Below are positions 1 through 8,684 of a stretch of DNA of 64,000 nucleotides, piece by piece. This stretch comes from Butyrivibrio proteoclasticus B316 (lineage in GTDB: Bacteria; Bacillota; Clostridia; Lachnospirales; Lachnospiraceae): NCBI RefSeq assembly GCF_000145035.1, contig NC_014387.1:1000276-1064275 (forward strand), in the 5' to 3' direction. The notes under the pieces were generated by a model, which was not told the DNA's origin, searched no databases, and saw only the letters and a program-made list of their open reading frames with translations. Position 1 is the first letter of the stretch. Every line of letters begins with the position of its first letter. The position numbers and the translations under genes are program-made.

Positions 1-114
1 TTAGGGCATAGAAAAGAAAAATCAGCTATTTGTCGTAAAAAAATGATAGATAGAAAATATGATGTACAGGCTATAGCTAACGAAATGAGTGAATTGTACA
101 TGTCGGCTGTGTAG
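1..114 (+). CDS. C-terminal fragment, probable glycosyltransferase
   Basis: An open frame runs in from the window edge and stops with TAG at 112-114, giving 37 residues. The tail (…YDVQAIANEMSELYMSAV) resembles the last helix of GT4-type glycosyltransferases, where a short basic stretch is followed by an amphipathic helix ending in ELY. The next gene starts 14 bases later in the same direction, as expected inside a polysaccharide operon. The identity is inferred from the tail and the neighbours only; the catalytic part lies outside the window. Confidence 0.5.
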   Translation, partial: LGHRKEKSAICRKKMIDRKYDVQAIANEMSELYMSAV

Positions 115-128
115 GGAGAAATAGTAAG

Positions 129-1265
129 ATGAAGATTGCTGGATTAACTTGGTGGAGGGGAAATTATGGGTCTATTCTGCAAGCATATGCGCTTCAAGAG
201 TTGATTTCTTTATACACTAATGTTGAATATGAAATATTGGATCAGTATGGAGAAATTGCTTCAGTTGGTAATTTGTGTGATAGATTAAGGCGATGGGGAA
301 TAAAAAAAACACTAAAAAAAATTAGATGGAAATTTGCATCTTCAGGTTTTAAAGCAAGAAATGAAGCATTACAGAAATTCGTGGATGAGAAGTTACGACT
401 TTCTGATTATAGATATACTGAAGAAACTATTAAAGAGTGTTTGAACAAGTATGATGGTTTTATATGCGGAAGTGATCAAATATGGAATCCTTTATTGTCT
501 AGTGTGAATGATATTTATTGGTTGGGATTTGCAGGTGAGGATAAGCTAAAAATTGCATATGCACCAAGTATTGGTGTTGATGAATGTAATGATGATACCG
601 CGAAAACAATTAGAGATAATTTAAAAACATTTGATTTTATATCTTCAAGGGAGCAATCGAGTTCAGATTTTTTGAATTATTTATTGGGAGATAATCTTTG
701 TGAAACCGTTCTTGATCCTACACTTGCATTGCCAAGAGACAAATGGGATGAAATATTGCCAAAGCCTAAACTATCATCAAATATAAAGTATGTTTTTGCT
801 TATATTTTGCGTGGAAATAAAGAACAACGTCAACTTGTTGAACAATATGCTATAGAGCATGGATTAAAGGTTGTATCATTTCCTTACTTGGATTCGGATT
901 ATATTGAAAAATATGATAAACAATTTGGAGATATCCAAATATATGATGCTTCTCCAACAGATTTTGTTCAGTTGATAAGAGGAGCGGAATATATATTTAC
1001 TGATTCTTTTCATTGTACGGTGTTTAGTATTTTATACCATAAGCTTTATTGCTTATTTCCCAAGATTGGTAAAACACAAAATGTAAGACTGAATGATTTA
1101 CAGCAAAAATTCCAAATAGAAGATCGCATGATAAAAAGTAATAATTTGTTAGAAGTGAATTCATTAAAGCCTATTAATTGGGAAACTGTTGATGAGAATT
1201 TGGATGTTTGGCGAAAAAAATCAGTTTCGTATTTAGTAAATGCTTTGGAAAAGAGAAAAGTATGA
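129..1265 (+). CDS. Polysaccharide pyruvyl transferase family protein
   Basis: A 378-residue protein matching the polysaccharide pyruvyl transferase family (PF04230). Family members move a pyruvyl group from phosphoenolpyruvate onto sugar residues of surface polysaccharides. The N-terminus carries the family's NYGSILQAYALQ motif (about residues 12-23). The middle has the GSDQIWNP motif (about 116-123), and a TDSFHCTVFSIL block near residue 300 is the usual C-terminal signature. It is cytoplasmic, with no signal or membrane segment. The ATG of the next gene overlaps its stop (ATGA at 1262-1265), so the two are translationally coupled. Pairing with an F420-hydrogenase-beta-like protein is common in exopolysaccharide clusters. 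The exact sugar substrate cannot be read from sequence. Confidence 0.88.
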   Translation: MKIAGLTWWRGNYGSILQAYALQELISLYTNVEYEILDQYGEIASVGNLCDRLRRWGIKKTLKKIRWKFASSGFKARNEALQKFVDEKLRLSDYRYTEETIKECLNKYDGFICGSDQIWNPLLSSVNDIYWLGFAGEDKLKIAYAPSIGVDECNDDTAKTIRDNLKTFDFISSREQSSSDFLNYLLGDNLCETVLDPTLALPRDKWDEILPKPKLSSNIKYVFAYILRGNKEQRQLVEQYAIEHGLKVVSFPYLDSDYIEKYDKQFGDIQIYDASPTDFVQLIRGAEYIFTDSFHCTVFSILYHKLYCLFPKIGKTQNVRLNDLQQKFQIEDRMIKSNNLLEVNSLKPINWETVDENLDVWRKKSVSYLVNALEKRKV

Positions 1266-2428
1266 TTTCAGTAAACAATAAAACATGTACTGGATGTAGG
1301 GCCTGTGAGCATACGTGTCCTAAGAAATGTATTAGCATGAAAGCGGATACTGAAGGCTTTCTAATCCCTTCAGTGGATATAAAAGAATGTATAAAATGTG
1401 GTGCGTGTGATAGGGTATGCCCTCAACTAAAAAAAAATAATGCGCCTGAATGCTCTGAGGCTGTGGCATTTCATTTTAACAACACTGAGATTAACAAATA
1501 TAGCACATCAGGAGGAGCTTTTGCTGCACTAGCTACTTTAATCCTCGAAAATAAGGGAATTGTAATTGGTGCAGCTTTTACTGATGTGAATCATGTGAAT
1601 CACATCAGTATTAGTAGTAGTGATGAGCTATATAGATTACAAGGAAGCAAATATGTACAGAGTAATACTTTGAATACTTATGTACAGGCAAAGCATTATT
1701 TGGATGATGGAAGACTTGTACTTTATTCTGGAACAGCATGTCAGATTGCTGGATTAAAGGCCTTTTTAGATAAAGATTATAACAATCTTTTGTGTGTAGA
1801 TGTAATTTGTCATGGAGTATCCTCGCCACTTTTATATGAAAAATATATAGAATGGCTGCAGGAAAAAAAATCATGTGAGGTTAGTTTATATCATTTTAGA
1901 ACTAAATCAGATGCTGGGTGGGGACACTATGGAAAAATCGTACTAGATAAAAAGAAAGAACAACTTTTTTCATCTAATGATCCTTATATTAAGGCTTTTA
2001 TGACAGGACAAAATTATAGAGAATGCTGTTATGAGTGTCATTATGCAAATAGGAAACGTGTAAGTGATTTGACTCTCGGGGATTTTTGGGGCATTCAAAG
2101 TAGTTATCCAGAACTATATCACAGAGATGGTGTGTCGGCAGTGCTGATAAATTCTATAAAAGGGAAGGAATGGATGGAACAATTAAATACAATGGCTTGT
2201 ATAAAAGCAGTTGATATTGAGAAAATTATTCCTTACCAAGAAAATCTTCAACATCCAACAGATAGACCTGAAACAAGAACAGATTTTTATAATGGATTGA
2301 AGGCTCAAAATAATAATGAATACATGAAGAAAAAGCTTTTGCCTTGCGTAACTATAGATGATAAATTGCATGCATTGTTACCTATGAAATTAAAGTATGC
2401 GATTAAGAGATTAAGGAAAGGCTTTTGA
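1262..2428 (+). CDS. Coenzyme F420 hydrogenase/dehydrogenase beta-subunit family protein
   Basis: A 388-residue iron-sulfur protein. The N-terminus has two 4Fe-4S ferredoxin motifs (CTGCRACEHTCP, then CIKCGACDRVCP). The FrhB/FdhB-type domains follow, with STSGGAFAAL and SGTACQIAGLKAFL blocks, and later the family's ECCYECHYANRKRVSDLTLGDFWG cysteine cluster. I start it at 1262, where the ATG overlaps the upstream stop, rather than at an in-frame ATG at 1208 that lies deep inside the preceding gene. The F420 label is a family name. In polysaccharide loci these proteins sit beside pyruvyl transferases and are thought to be redox enzymes acting on sugars; that role here is inference. Confidence 0.85.
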   Translation: MISVNNKTCTGCRACEHTCPKKCISMKADTEGFLIPSVDIKECIKCGACDRVCPQLKKNNAPECSEAVAFHFNNTEINKYSTSGGAFAALATLILENKGIVIGAAFTDVNHVNHISISSSDELYRLQGSKYVQSNTLNTYVQAKHYLDDGRLVLYSGTACQIAGLKAFLDKDYNNLLCVDVICHGVSSPLLYEKYIEWLQEKKSCEVSLYHFRTKSDAGWGHYGKIVLDKKKEQLFSSNDPYIKAFMTGQNYRECCYECHYANRKRVSDLTLGDFWGIQSSYPELYHRDGVSAVLINSIKGKEWMEQLNTMACIKAVDIEKIIPYQENLQHPTDRPETRTDFYNGLKAQNNNEYMKKKLLPCVTIDDKLHALLPMKLKYAIKRLRKGF

Positions 2429-2434
2429 GAAACT

Positions 2435-3091
2435 ATGAAAATGAGTAAGCGACGGATAAAGGTTTTGATAGATAATATTTTATTAACATATTGGAAATAT
2501 AAGCATGGGGTTGCATTAAACGCTGTGCTTCAAGATTCAGAAATTGGTGAACATAGTAGAATCTATGCTAAAACGAAATTCTATAGGTCTTCAATAGGTG
2601 ACTATTCTTATGTTGGTCCATCAAGTTTTGTTGCAGATACTAGTATTGGGAAGTATACATCAATTTCTCAGGAATGTTATATTGGGGGGGCTTCACATCC
2701 TATTTCTTGGTTAGGAACATCACTGAATTTTTATTGTACTAAACCTGAAGAAGCTGGGCAAGGATATCCTTTTAGAAAGAAATATTTTGATGCATTTAAT
2801 AGAACATCGATTGGCAATGATGTATGGATTGGCGCTAGATGCATAGTTTTGGCAGGTGTTAAAATTGGTGATGGCGCTGTTATTGGCGCAGGTTCTGTAG
2901 TAACCAAGGATATACATCCTTTTGAAGTTTGGGCTGGTAATCCAGCACACAAGCTACATGATAGATTTGAAAAGGATGTTATAAAAGAGATTTCTGATAT
3001 TAAATGGTGGAATCTTCGAACTGACGAGATAAATAGAAATATGGATGTAATTGATAATCCAAAAGAGTTTTTGAAAAGAGTAAATAAATGA
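2435..3091 (+). CDS. CatB-related hexapeptide-repeat O-acetyltransferase
   Basis: A 218-residue left-handed beta-helix acetyltransferase that would O-acetylate a sugar with acetyl-CoA. Imperfect hexapeptides run from about residue 30 ([27 protein letters not shown]). A loop holding the probable catalytic histidine ([11 protein letters not shown]) follows. Further hexapeptides ([34 protein letters not shown]) lead to the GNPAHKL motif typical of the xenobiotic-acetyltransferase subgroup. The size is normal for the family. An ATG six bases further in is an alternative start. It begins 6 bases after the preceding gene, and its stop overlaps the ATG of the following glycosyltransferase. Confidence 0.88.
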   Translation: MKMSKRRIKVLIDNILLTYWKYKHGVALNAVLQDSEIGEHSRIYAKTKFYRSSIGDYSYVGPSSFVADTSIGKYTSISQECYIGGASHPISWLGTSLNFYCTKPEEAGQGYPFRKKYFDAFNRTSIGNDVWIGARCIVLAGVKIGDGAVIGAGSVVTKDIHPFEVWAGNPAHKLHDRFEKDVIKEISDIKWWNLRTDEINRNMDVIDNPKEFLKRVNK

Positions 3092-4188
3092 GTAGAATAC
3101 TTGTGTTAGCATCGTTCCCAGCTCCATATAGAGCAGATGTTTTTTCGGGACTATCAAAAGAATATGATTTAGATGTTTTTTTTGGCTTGACTAAAGATGA
3201 TGATAGAAACGAGGATTTTTATGTTAAAAGCAGCCAGTTTTCATTTTATTCATTGGGAGATGGAGCCGGTAGACTTTTCTTTGATGAATGCATAAAAAAT
3301 ATAAGAAGATATGATTTGGTTCTTGCATATGATTGGTATTTACCATTTGCAAGGAAAGTACTAATAAAATGTATCGTTTGTCATATACCGTATTTTGTTA
3401 ATTGTGATGGAGCGTTTATTGATAATAATAAATCAATAAAATCTCTTATAAAGAATATCGGAAAGAAATTTTATATTAGAAATGCAAATATGTGTTTAGC
3501 CAGTGGAAAGTATGCCGCTGACTATTTTAGGCATTATGGTGCTAGAGATAATAAAATAACAATACATAATTTTTCTTCACTTCATAGAGATGATATTATT
3601 CCTGAACCTATAGATAATTATTCAAAAGGTGAATTACGAAAACGTTTAGGACTAAAGAATATAAAAACGGTTATTAGTGTTGGCCAGTTTATTCCTAGAA
3701 AAGGATTTGACGTATTGCTTGAAGCATGGGATGGGCTGGATAACCAGGCGCAATTAGTAATTGTTGGTGGTGGAAAAGAACGAAGCAAGTATGATAAGTC
3801 AATAGCAGAAAAAGGATATAAAAATGTTGTCTTGATAGATTTTGTGGACAAGAAAAAAATCTTTGAATACTATAAAGCATCAGATTTATTTGTGTTGCCC
3901 ACAAGAGAAGATATCTGGGGATTGGTCATAAATGAAGCTATGGCTTGCGGGTTACCTATAATAACAACTGATCATTGTATTGCTGGACTTGAACTAGTTA
4001 AAAATGGCCTGGGTGGATATATAGTTCCTATAGATAATAGCGAGATATTACATGATAGAATTAAGCAATGTTTATCATATGATCTTTGTAGTATGAGCAA
4101 AAATAATCTTGAAACTATAAAAGATTATACTATTGAGCATATTATAGAATGTCATATTCGTGATATAGATAAAGTTATTGTAAGGTAA
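3088..4188 (+). CDS. Glycosyltransferase, GT4 type
   Basis: A 366-residue GT-B fold glycosyltransferase. The N-terminal half starts with a Rossmann strand ([19 protein letters not shown]). The C-terminal half has the group 1 signature: [19 protein letters not shown] near residue 195, then [30 protein letters not shown], which holds the E-x7-E-like donor-binding region. It would transfer a nucleotide-activated sugar onto the growing repeat unit at the inner face of the membrane. The ATG overlaps the stop of the acetyltransferase gene by four bases. The specific donor and acceptor are not readable. Confidence 0.9.
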   Translation: MSRILVLASFPAPYRADVFSGLSKEYDLDVFFGLTKDDDRNEDFYVKSSQFSFYSLGDGAGRLFFDECIKNIRRYDLVLAYDWYLPFARKVLIKCIVCHIPYFVNCDGAFIDNNKSIKSLIKNIGKKFYIRNANMCLASGKYAADYFRHYGARDNKITIHNFSSLHRDDIIPEPIDNYSKGELRKRLGLKNIKTVISVGQFIPRKGFDVLLEAWDGLDNQAQLVIVGGGKERSKYDKSIAEKGYKNVVLIDFVDKKKIFEYYKASDLFVLPTREDIWGLVINEAMACGLPIITTDHCIAGLELVKNGLGGYIVPIDNSEILHDRIKQCLSYDLCSMSKNNLETIKDYTIEHIIECHIRDIDKVIVR

Positions 4189-4199
4189 GACGGGTATAT

Positions 4200-5375
4200 A
4201 TGAAAGTAAAGAAAATGGAGTGGCCAGATATTTTGATGGCTTTAACAATTGGAATAATAGTTCTGGCGCAGATTAAATGGGACTATCAGCCTTTGATTAG
4301 AAAAGTGATGTATGCTATATGGATCATATGTTTTGCCTTTCTTATGCTAGATAGAATGAGGGTAAAAAAAACAAATTTTGGTATATTGTTTTTGACTTCA
4401 ACAGTATGCATATATGTGTATTGTTCGGTATTGGACTCAATTGGTGGAGGAATGTATTCTAATTCACTGATGAAGGCGTTTATGCCAATTTCATGTTTTG
4501 CGTACTGGTTGGGTGTAATAGTGGCATCTGGAGATATGAAAGAAACGACCATAAAAGTTTCTTTGATTACATATTTTATATCAAGTACTATTTTTTCTAT
4601 AGTATTACGGATATTTTTCTTTAGTGATATTTCTTCTTGGCTTTCCAGCAATGTATATACATATGGTGTGGGGAAAAATCAGGTCGGGATGGTGCTGGCA
4701 AGTGCAGCATTAGTAGGTATAGTCTTTGTTTGGCCTATGTGTATTAATATAATTGAAAAGGTAGCAACGGTATTTGGCATTTTATTATGTTATTATGGTG
4801 TGGCCTTAGTACAAAGTAGGACGGCTATTATAGCTAGTTTTATATGCATTAGTTGCTATTTTTACTTACAGGGGAAAATCAAAATAAGATATGTTATACC
4901 TATTGTTTTGATAGCTATTGTAGCTTTTACTAATGATTCAATAGCTATGTTTTGGGACCATGTTTTTTTTATTTCAAAATATGCTGATAAGGGATCGAAT
5001 GCATTTTTTAGTGGAAGACTTGATAGTTATAAGCATGCTTTAGACTTGGTGAAAAATGATTTATTGTTTGGAATAGGCAATTATTATGTAGATTGTTTAT
5101 ATGTTCAAGTCCTAGTTGAGGGAGGAATAATTGAATGTTTACTTGTTATTCCCCTTGTATTATTTAGATTAAAAAATGGATTTAAATATTTTGTTAAAAA
5201 TCTTTCATTGAATAATCTTGCTTTGGTATTAGCGATTTATTATTTTGTTACGTCTTTTTTGGAAGCACAGACACCATTTGGCCCTGGAACGAGTGCATGT
5301 ATTTTTTGGATAGTGTCAGGATATGTTGATGTGACTAAGAAAAATCATTTCAAAAAGTATATGCAGGCAGGTTGA
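4200..5375 (+). CDS. O-antigen polymerase/ligase-like membrane protein (Wzy-type)
   Basis: A 391-residue integral membrane protein with about ten hydrophobic segments and a larger external loop near residues 250-285 (ISKYADKGSNAFFSGRLDSYKHAL). SGRLDSY followed by LLFGIGN is the pattern seen in Wzy/O-antigen-ligase-like proteins. In this position, between a glycosyltransferase and a flippase, it is the likely polymerase of the polysaccharide repeat unit. Wzy sequences diverge strongly, so the call rests on topology, the R-x-x-x-x-x-A-L loop and gene order. It starts 11 bases after the glycosyltransferase. Confidence 0.75.
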   Translation: MKVKKMEWPDILMALTIGIIVLAQIKWDYQPLIRKVMYAIWIICFAFLMLDRMRVKKTNFGILFLTSTVCIYVYCSVLDSIGGGMYSNSLMKAFMPISCFAYWLGVIVASGDMKETTIKVSLITYFISSTIFSIVLRIFFFSDISSWLSSNVYTYGVGKNQVGMVLASAALVGIVFVWPMCINIIEKVATVFGILLCYYGVALVQSRTAIIASFICISCYFYLQGKIKIRYVIPIVLIAIVAFTNDSIAMFWDHVFFISKYADKGSNAFFSGRLDSYKHALDLVKNDLLFGIGNYYVDCLYVQVLVEGGIIECLLVIPLVLFRLKNGFKYFVKNLSLNNLALVLAIYYFVTSFLEAQTPFGPGTSACIFWIVSGYVDVTKKNHFKKYMQAG

Positions 5376-6811
5376 GTGATATGAACAGATTAAAAAAGAA
5401 TCTTAGATTGCAGACTATTTATCAAATTATAGCAACATCTATACCATTACTAACATCACCATATTTGTCAAGAGTGCTGGGGGCAACAGGATTAGGAATA
5501 TATTCTTATACGCTTTCTGTTGTAAATTACTTTAGTTTATTTGCAATGTTAGGAATGTCCAGCTATGGCTGCAGGACTATAGCTATGGCTAAAGACCAAA
5601 ATGAAGAAGAAAGACTTTTTATAGAAATACATTCATTACAGGTACTTACATCTTTCATAATGACCATAATGTATTATTCTACGGTGTTATTTTTCTTGCA
5701 TGACAACCAAAAAATAGCAATGTTGCAGTCATTTTGGTTGTTAGCGTGTTCGCTTGATGTAAGTTGGTATTTTTTTGGAAAAGAAGAATTTCAAGTCACA
5801 GTAACAAGAAATTTGGTTATAAAACTCATCACTGTTATTTCTATTTTTGCTTTTGTTCGAACGAAAGATGATGTAGGCACATATACTTTTATCATGGCCT
5901 TCGGATCATTTCTTAGTCAGTTTGTTTTGTTTTGTTTGCTTAAAAAGAGGGTGAAATTTTGTATTCCTGAATGGAGAGGAGTTTTATCTCATATTAAACC
6001 GAATCTTCTATTGTTTGCACCAATACTGGCAATGAGCGTATATCACCTCATGGATAAGACCATGTTGGGAATGTTAGCTGATTATTCTGAAAGCGGATAT
6101 TATTATAATGCAGATAAGGTAATAAATATTCCCCTGGGAATAATTGGTGGAATAGGGACAGTTATGATGTCTAAAGCTTCAGTACTAAAAGCTGAGGGAA
6201 ATGACGATGGTGGAAAAAGAATACTTAGTTTATCAATAGAAGGCTTTATGTGTGTTGCTTGTGCAATGGCTTTTGGAATAGCTTCTGTAGCTAAGGAATT
6301 TGTACCTATCTTTTTTGGCCAAGGGTATGACAAATGTGTTGAATTGATAATTTTATTATCAGTAGTAATGATATTTAAATCGTTATCAAATATAATACAA
6401 AACCAGTACTTAATCCCATATAATAAGGAAAAAATGTTACTTGTTTCTATAATTATAGGAGCTTTTGTTAATTTGATAATTAATTACACCTTTATAGGAA
6501 TTATGGGAAAGGGAGCTTTAGGGGCTACCATTGGAACAGTAATAGCGGAGTTAGTGGTCTGTTTAGTTCAATATATTATGAGTGAAAAGGATATTCATCT
6601 AATAGGTAAAGTTGCCAGTTCTTTTGTCTATTGTATTTTCGGAGCACTAATGTTTGGCACTGTACGCCTTATTTCAAACATTGACGTGAATGATTTATTA
6701 AAGATGCTAATTGAGATTACTGTAGGCGGAATAATGTATTTGATTATGGTTGTCTTGTATTGGTATTTGTCAAAAAATCCATTGTTAGAACAATATTTGA
6801 AGAAAGAATAG
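5372..6811 (+). CDS. Oligosaccharide flippase (Wzx-type, MATE/MOP superfamily)
   Basis: A 479-residue protein with about 12-14 membrane helices. The N-terminus (LRLQTIYQIIATSIPLLTSPYLSRVLGATGLGIYSY) is the classic start of the polysaccharide-biosynthesis flippase family (PF01943). It would move lipid-linked repeat units across the membrane for the polymerase encoded just upstream. The listed start is a TTG overlapping the previous stop; the ATG at 5381 is an equally good start three codons later. It is the last gene of the polysaccharide run. No strong terminator follows, and the downstream DNA is a rearranged patch. Confidence 0.88.
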   Translation: MSDMNRLKKNLRLQTIYQIIATSIPLLTSPYLSRVLGATGLGIYSYTLSVVNYFSLFAMLGMSSYGCRTIAMAKDQNEEERLFIEIHSLQVLTSFIMTIMYYSTVLFFLHDNQKIAMLQSFWLLACSLDVSWYFFGKEEFQVTVTRNLVIKLITVISIFAFVRTKDDVGTYTFIMAFGSFLSQFVLFCLLKKRVKFCIPEWRGVLSHIKPNLLLFAPILAMSVYHLMDKTMLGMLADYSESGYYYNADKVINIPLGIIGGIGTVMMSKASVLKAEGNDDGGKRILSLSIEGFMCVACAMAFGIASVAKEFVPIFFGQGYDKCVELIILLSVVMIFKSLSNIIQNQYLIPYNKEKMLLVSIIIGAFVNLIINYTFIGIMGKGALGATIGTVIAELVVCLVQYIMSEKDIHLIGKVASSFVYCIFGALMFGTVRLISNIDVNDLLKMLIEITVGGIMYLIMVVLYWYLSKNPLLEQYLKKE

Positions 6812-6840
6812 AAAAGGCATATGAATAAGTAGATGTCGTT

Positions 6841-6992
6841 GTGATTCTTGGCGTTCTCTGTATTAAGCCATATTCAAGAATTGCAGCGGGAAGCTAGTCT
6901 AAAGGTTTTATTGCTACTAGAGCAACGAAAAGCAAATGGTGCAGAATGAAGAACAACAACGGTTAGAATTAGCATTACAGGAGAAGGAAGAA
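6841..6992 (+). pseudogene. Broken copy of the 5' part of the SGNH-hydrolase gene
   Basis: About 150 bases match, with scattered substitutions and small indels, the segment at roughly 8751-8905 inside the intact SGNH-hydrolase gene. Shared words include ATTCTTGGCGTTCT, CATATTCAAGAATTGCAGCG and AAGCTAGTCTAAA. The copy has frame breaks and no usable start, and it ends where the 16-bp repeat CAGTGGTGACAGGCAC begins. It marks an old duplication of the hydrolase gene, later cut by the insertion element between the two copies. Confidence 0.8.
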
Positions 6993-7008
6993 CAGTGGTG
7001 ACAGGCAC
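6993..7008 (+). repeat. Left 16-bp direct repeat flanking the IS4-type element
   Basis: CAGTGGTGACAGGCAC here is repeated exactly at 8573-8588, on the other side of the transposase remnant. Sixteen bases is longer than the usual 8-12 bp target duplication of IS4 elements. It may instead be part of a repeated sequence such as a REP-like unit through which the segment recombined. Confidence 0.75.
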
Positions 7009-7138
7009 CAATGTGGTACACCTTTTGTCAACTTAACATGAATAAGTATACCGTTAAAGGCGAAATTAATTACCTGTAAGTTGATTGTTTCATATTTTCA
7101 AAGCGCCATAATTTTCTTTTTGTATTTTTGCATAGCAA

Positions 7139-7164
7139 ACAGACCTGAGCTGTATCAGGTCTGG
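7139..7164. terminator. Hairpin downstream of the transposase remnant
   Basis: AGACCTGA and TCAGGTCT form a perfect 8-bp stem around GCTGTA. It lies just beyond the original end of the transposase reading frame and would terminate leftward transcription of the insertion element. A U-rich tail is weak in both directions, so the strength is uncertain. Confidence 0.5.
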
Positions 7165-7185
7165 TGAATCATCTTTTATGGAGTA

Positions 7186-8345
7186 TCAGTTTACAGGTTT
7201 CAGGTTAGGAAAGTGTTTTCGACAGACGAGTTTTCTGGTTTTTCTTCCATATTTTCTGCCGGGCACTAACTGAGATCTGACCTTGAAAGCATCGGATACT
7301 ATCTGATCCAAGTATTCTGTGGGAGAATATTACAAAGTATCTTTGGAATGGCTTTTTTTAATCGCCCGATGATATACGCACTGTTAGCCTGATATCGATT
7401 TTTTCCTGTTGGTGTCATGTGTTCATCTATGTCATCATCGACTTTGTCCTTTATTAAAAAATTCAGATTTGACATAAGTAGATTTATATAGAACTCTTGA
7501 AATACAGCAGTTTTAGTTTTTCCACTGTATTCTTCAAGAAGGAATTTTTCTTTTAGCTCCATGTATTTACTTTCAACTGGCCAGCGCAGAAAGTATAGTT
7601 CACGGAACATATCTATAGTAAGGAATTTATCAAATATATTGGTTCCAAGATACTCACGAGAACCAGCACTTAGAATCACTTCTAAGATTCTGATTGAGAT
7701 ATCTTTAGTACCAATTTTGGGATTTCCTGGTAACACAGCAGTAGAATCACCGTGACAAGAACGGACCATTCTAATCTGGTCACGTAGTCTCATAAGGCAT
7801 AGATATCCATTGGATACACAGTACCTGAACATATCATTTGAATAGTAGCCATGGTCAAAGATGATTACTGACTTTTCATATATATTTAAGGCTTCCAGAG
7901 CTTTCATGTGTTCTCGAGCCGTAGCTCTTTCAGAACCAAGATATTTTTGAAGTGATGCATGGGCTATATAATCATCAAGAACATCATAGACAATAGAAGC
8001 AAGACCAGAAGAAAACTTCCTGTCTTTGTGCGGATAAGTGAACATTTCTCCAAAGAAATCAAAGTTGGATGGAGAATTGGGAACTTCTATCTTTGATCCA
8101 TCAATCGCAAAGATATGATAACCATGCAATAGCTTTCTCTTTTTGATATTGCTATAGAAGATGTCAACTGAGAGGGTGAAGAAATTGTGGAATAAACTTG
8201 GATTAATATATTGACGAGCTTTTGACACGGCCTGCTTTAAGACTTCAGGAAAACATGAAGGAAGCAGGTCATCACGTATTGAAGAAAGATTCTGATACAT
8301 TGAAGCTTTAGTAGTGTAGGACAGATATGTTACCATATGGAGCAT
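7186..8345 (-). pseudogene. IS4-family transposase, frameshifted
   Basis: A DDE transposase remnant. The open part (7299-8345, 348 residues) keeps IDGSKIEV and IFDHGYYS with the two aspartates, and the IS4 YREK signature in YFLRWPVESKYMELK (Y-2-R-3-E-6-K). Near 7305-7325 the frame breaks: the current frame ends at …NTWIR-stop, but the neighbouring frame continues for 43 residues as EYLDQIVSDAFKV… through a very basic tail to a stop at 7186-7188. That is the expected C-terminus of the family. The 5' end is also irregular: an AGGAGG site precedes an ATG (about 26 bases upstream of the open frame) whose frame soon stops, so N-terminal codons are probably lost. The element is likely inactive. Confidence 0.85.
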
Positions 8346-8684
8346 TGATAATTTGCGCTTTCATGTTTTTCCATTGTAACCTCCTAAATTTGCTTGATCT
8401 GGATGTGTTTCGCGACCACGAAATAACATCACTTTTTGATCAAAGGGCTACGAAGCGGTCGCAAATTTTGGGAGCTTTGTCAAGCGTTTTTGAATAAAAA
8501 ATCAAAAATTTTTAACACAATAAAAAAGCTGCAAAGCTAGTAACTATCTAGCTTTACAGATCAAGTTGACCACAGTGGTGACAGGCACTGTGAAGAAGAT
8601 AAAAATAAAAGGAAAAGTGCCGAAGTATTGGTGAAGTCATCAACGTGTAGCTAAAAAAGTAAGCGTAGAAGGGAGATTATTTAT
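8346..8684. other. Right end of the insertion element and SGNH leader
   Basis: No gene is seen in this 339-bp stretch. It starts with the AGGAGG ribosome site for the leftward transposase. It includes a perfect hairpin at 8533-8555 (AAAGCTAG / CTAGCTTT) close to the element's right end. The exact repeat CAGTGGTGACAGGCAC at 8573-8588 follows, and then the leader of the SGNH-hydrolase gene, with a GGGAG ribosome site about ten bases before the ATG at 8685. Possible terminal inverted repeats are GTCAACTTAA near 7029-7038 and TCAAGTTGAC at 8561-8570, but I cannot fix the ends with certainty. Confidence 0.55.
8573..8588 (+). repeat. Right 16-bp direct repeat flanking the IS4-type element
   Basis: Exact second copy of CAGTGGTGACAGGCAC found at 6993-7008. 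Together the two bracket the transposase remnant and its ends. Confidence 0.75.

Noticed and set aside
1208..1261. Longer start for the F420-hydrogenase-beta-like protein
   Set aside because: The extra residues overlap the preceding gene, lack a ribosome site and precede the family's N-terminal ferredoxin motif; the ATGA overlap at 1262 is the natural start.
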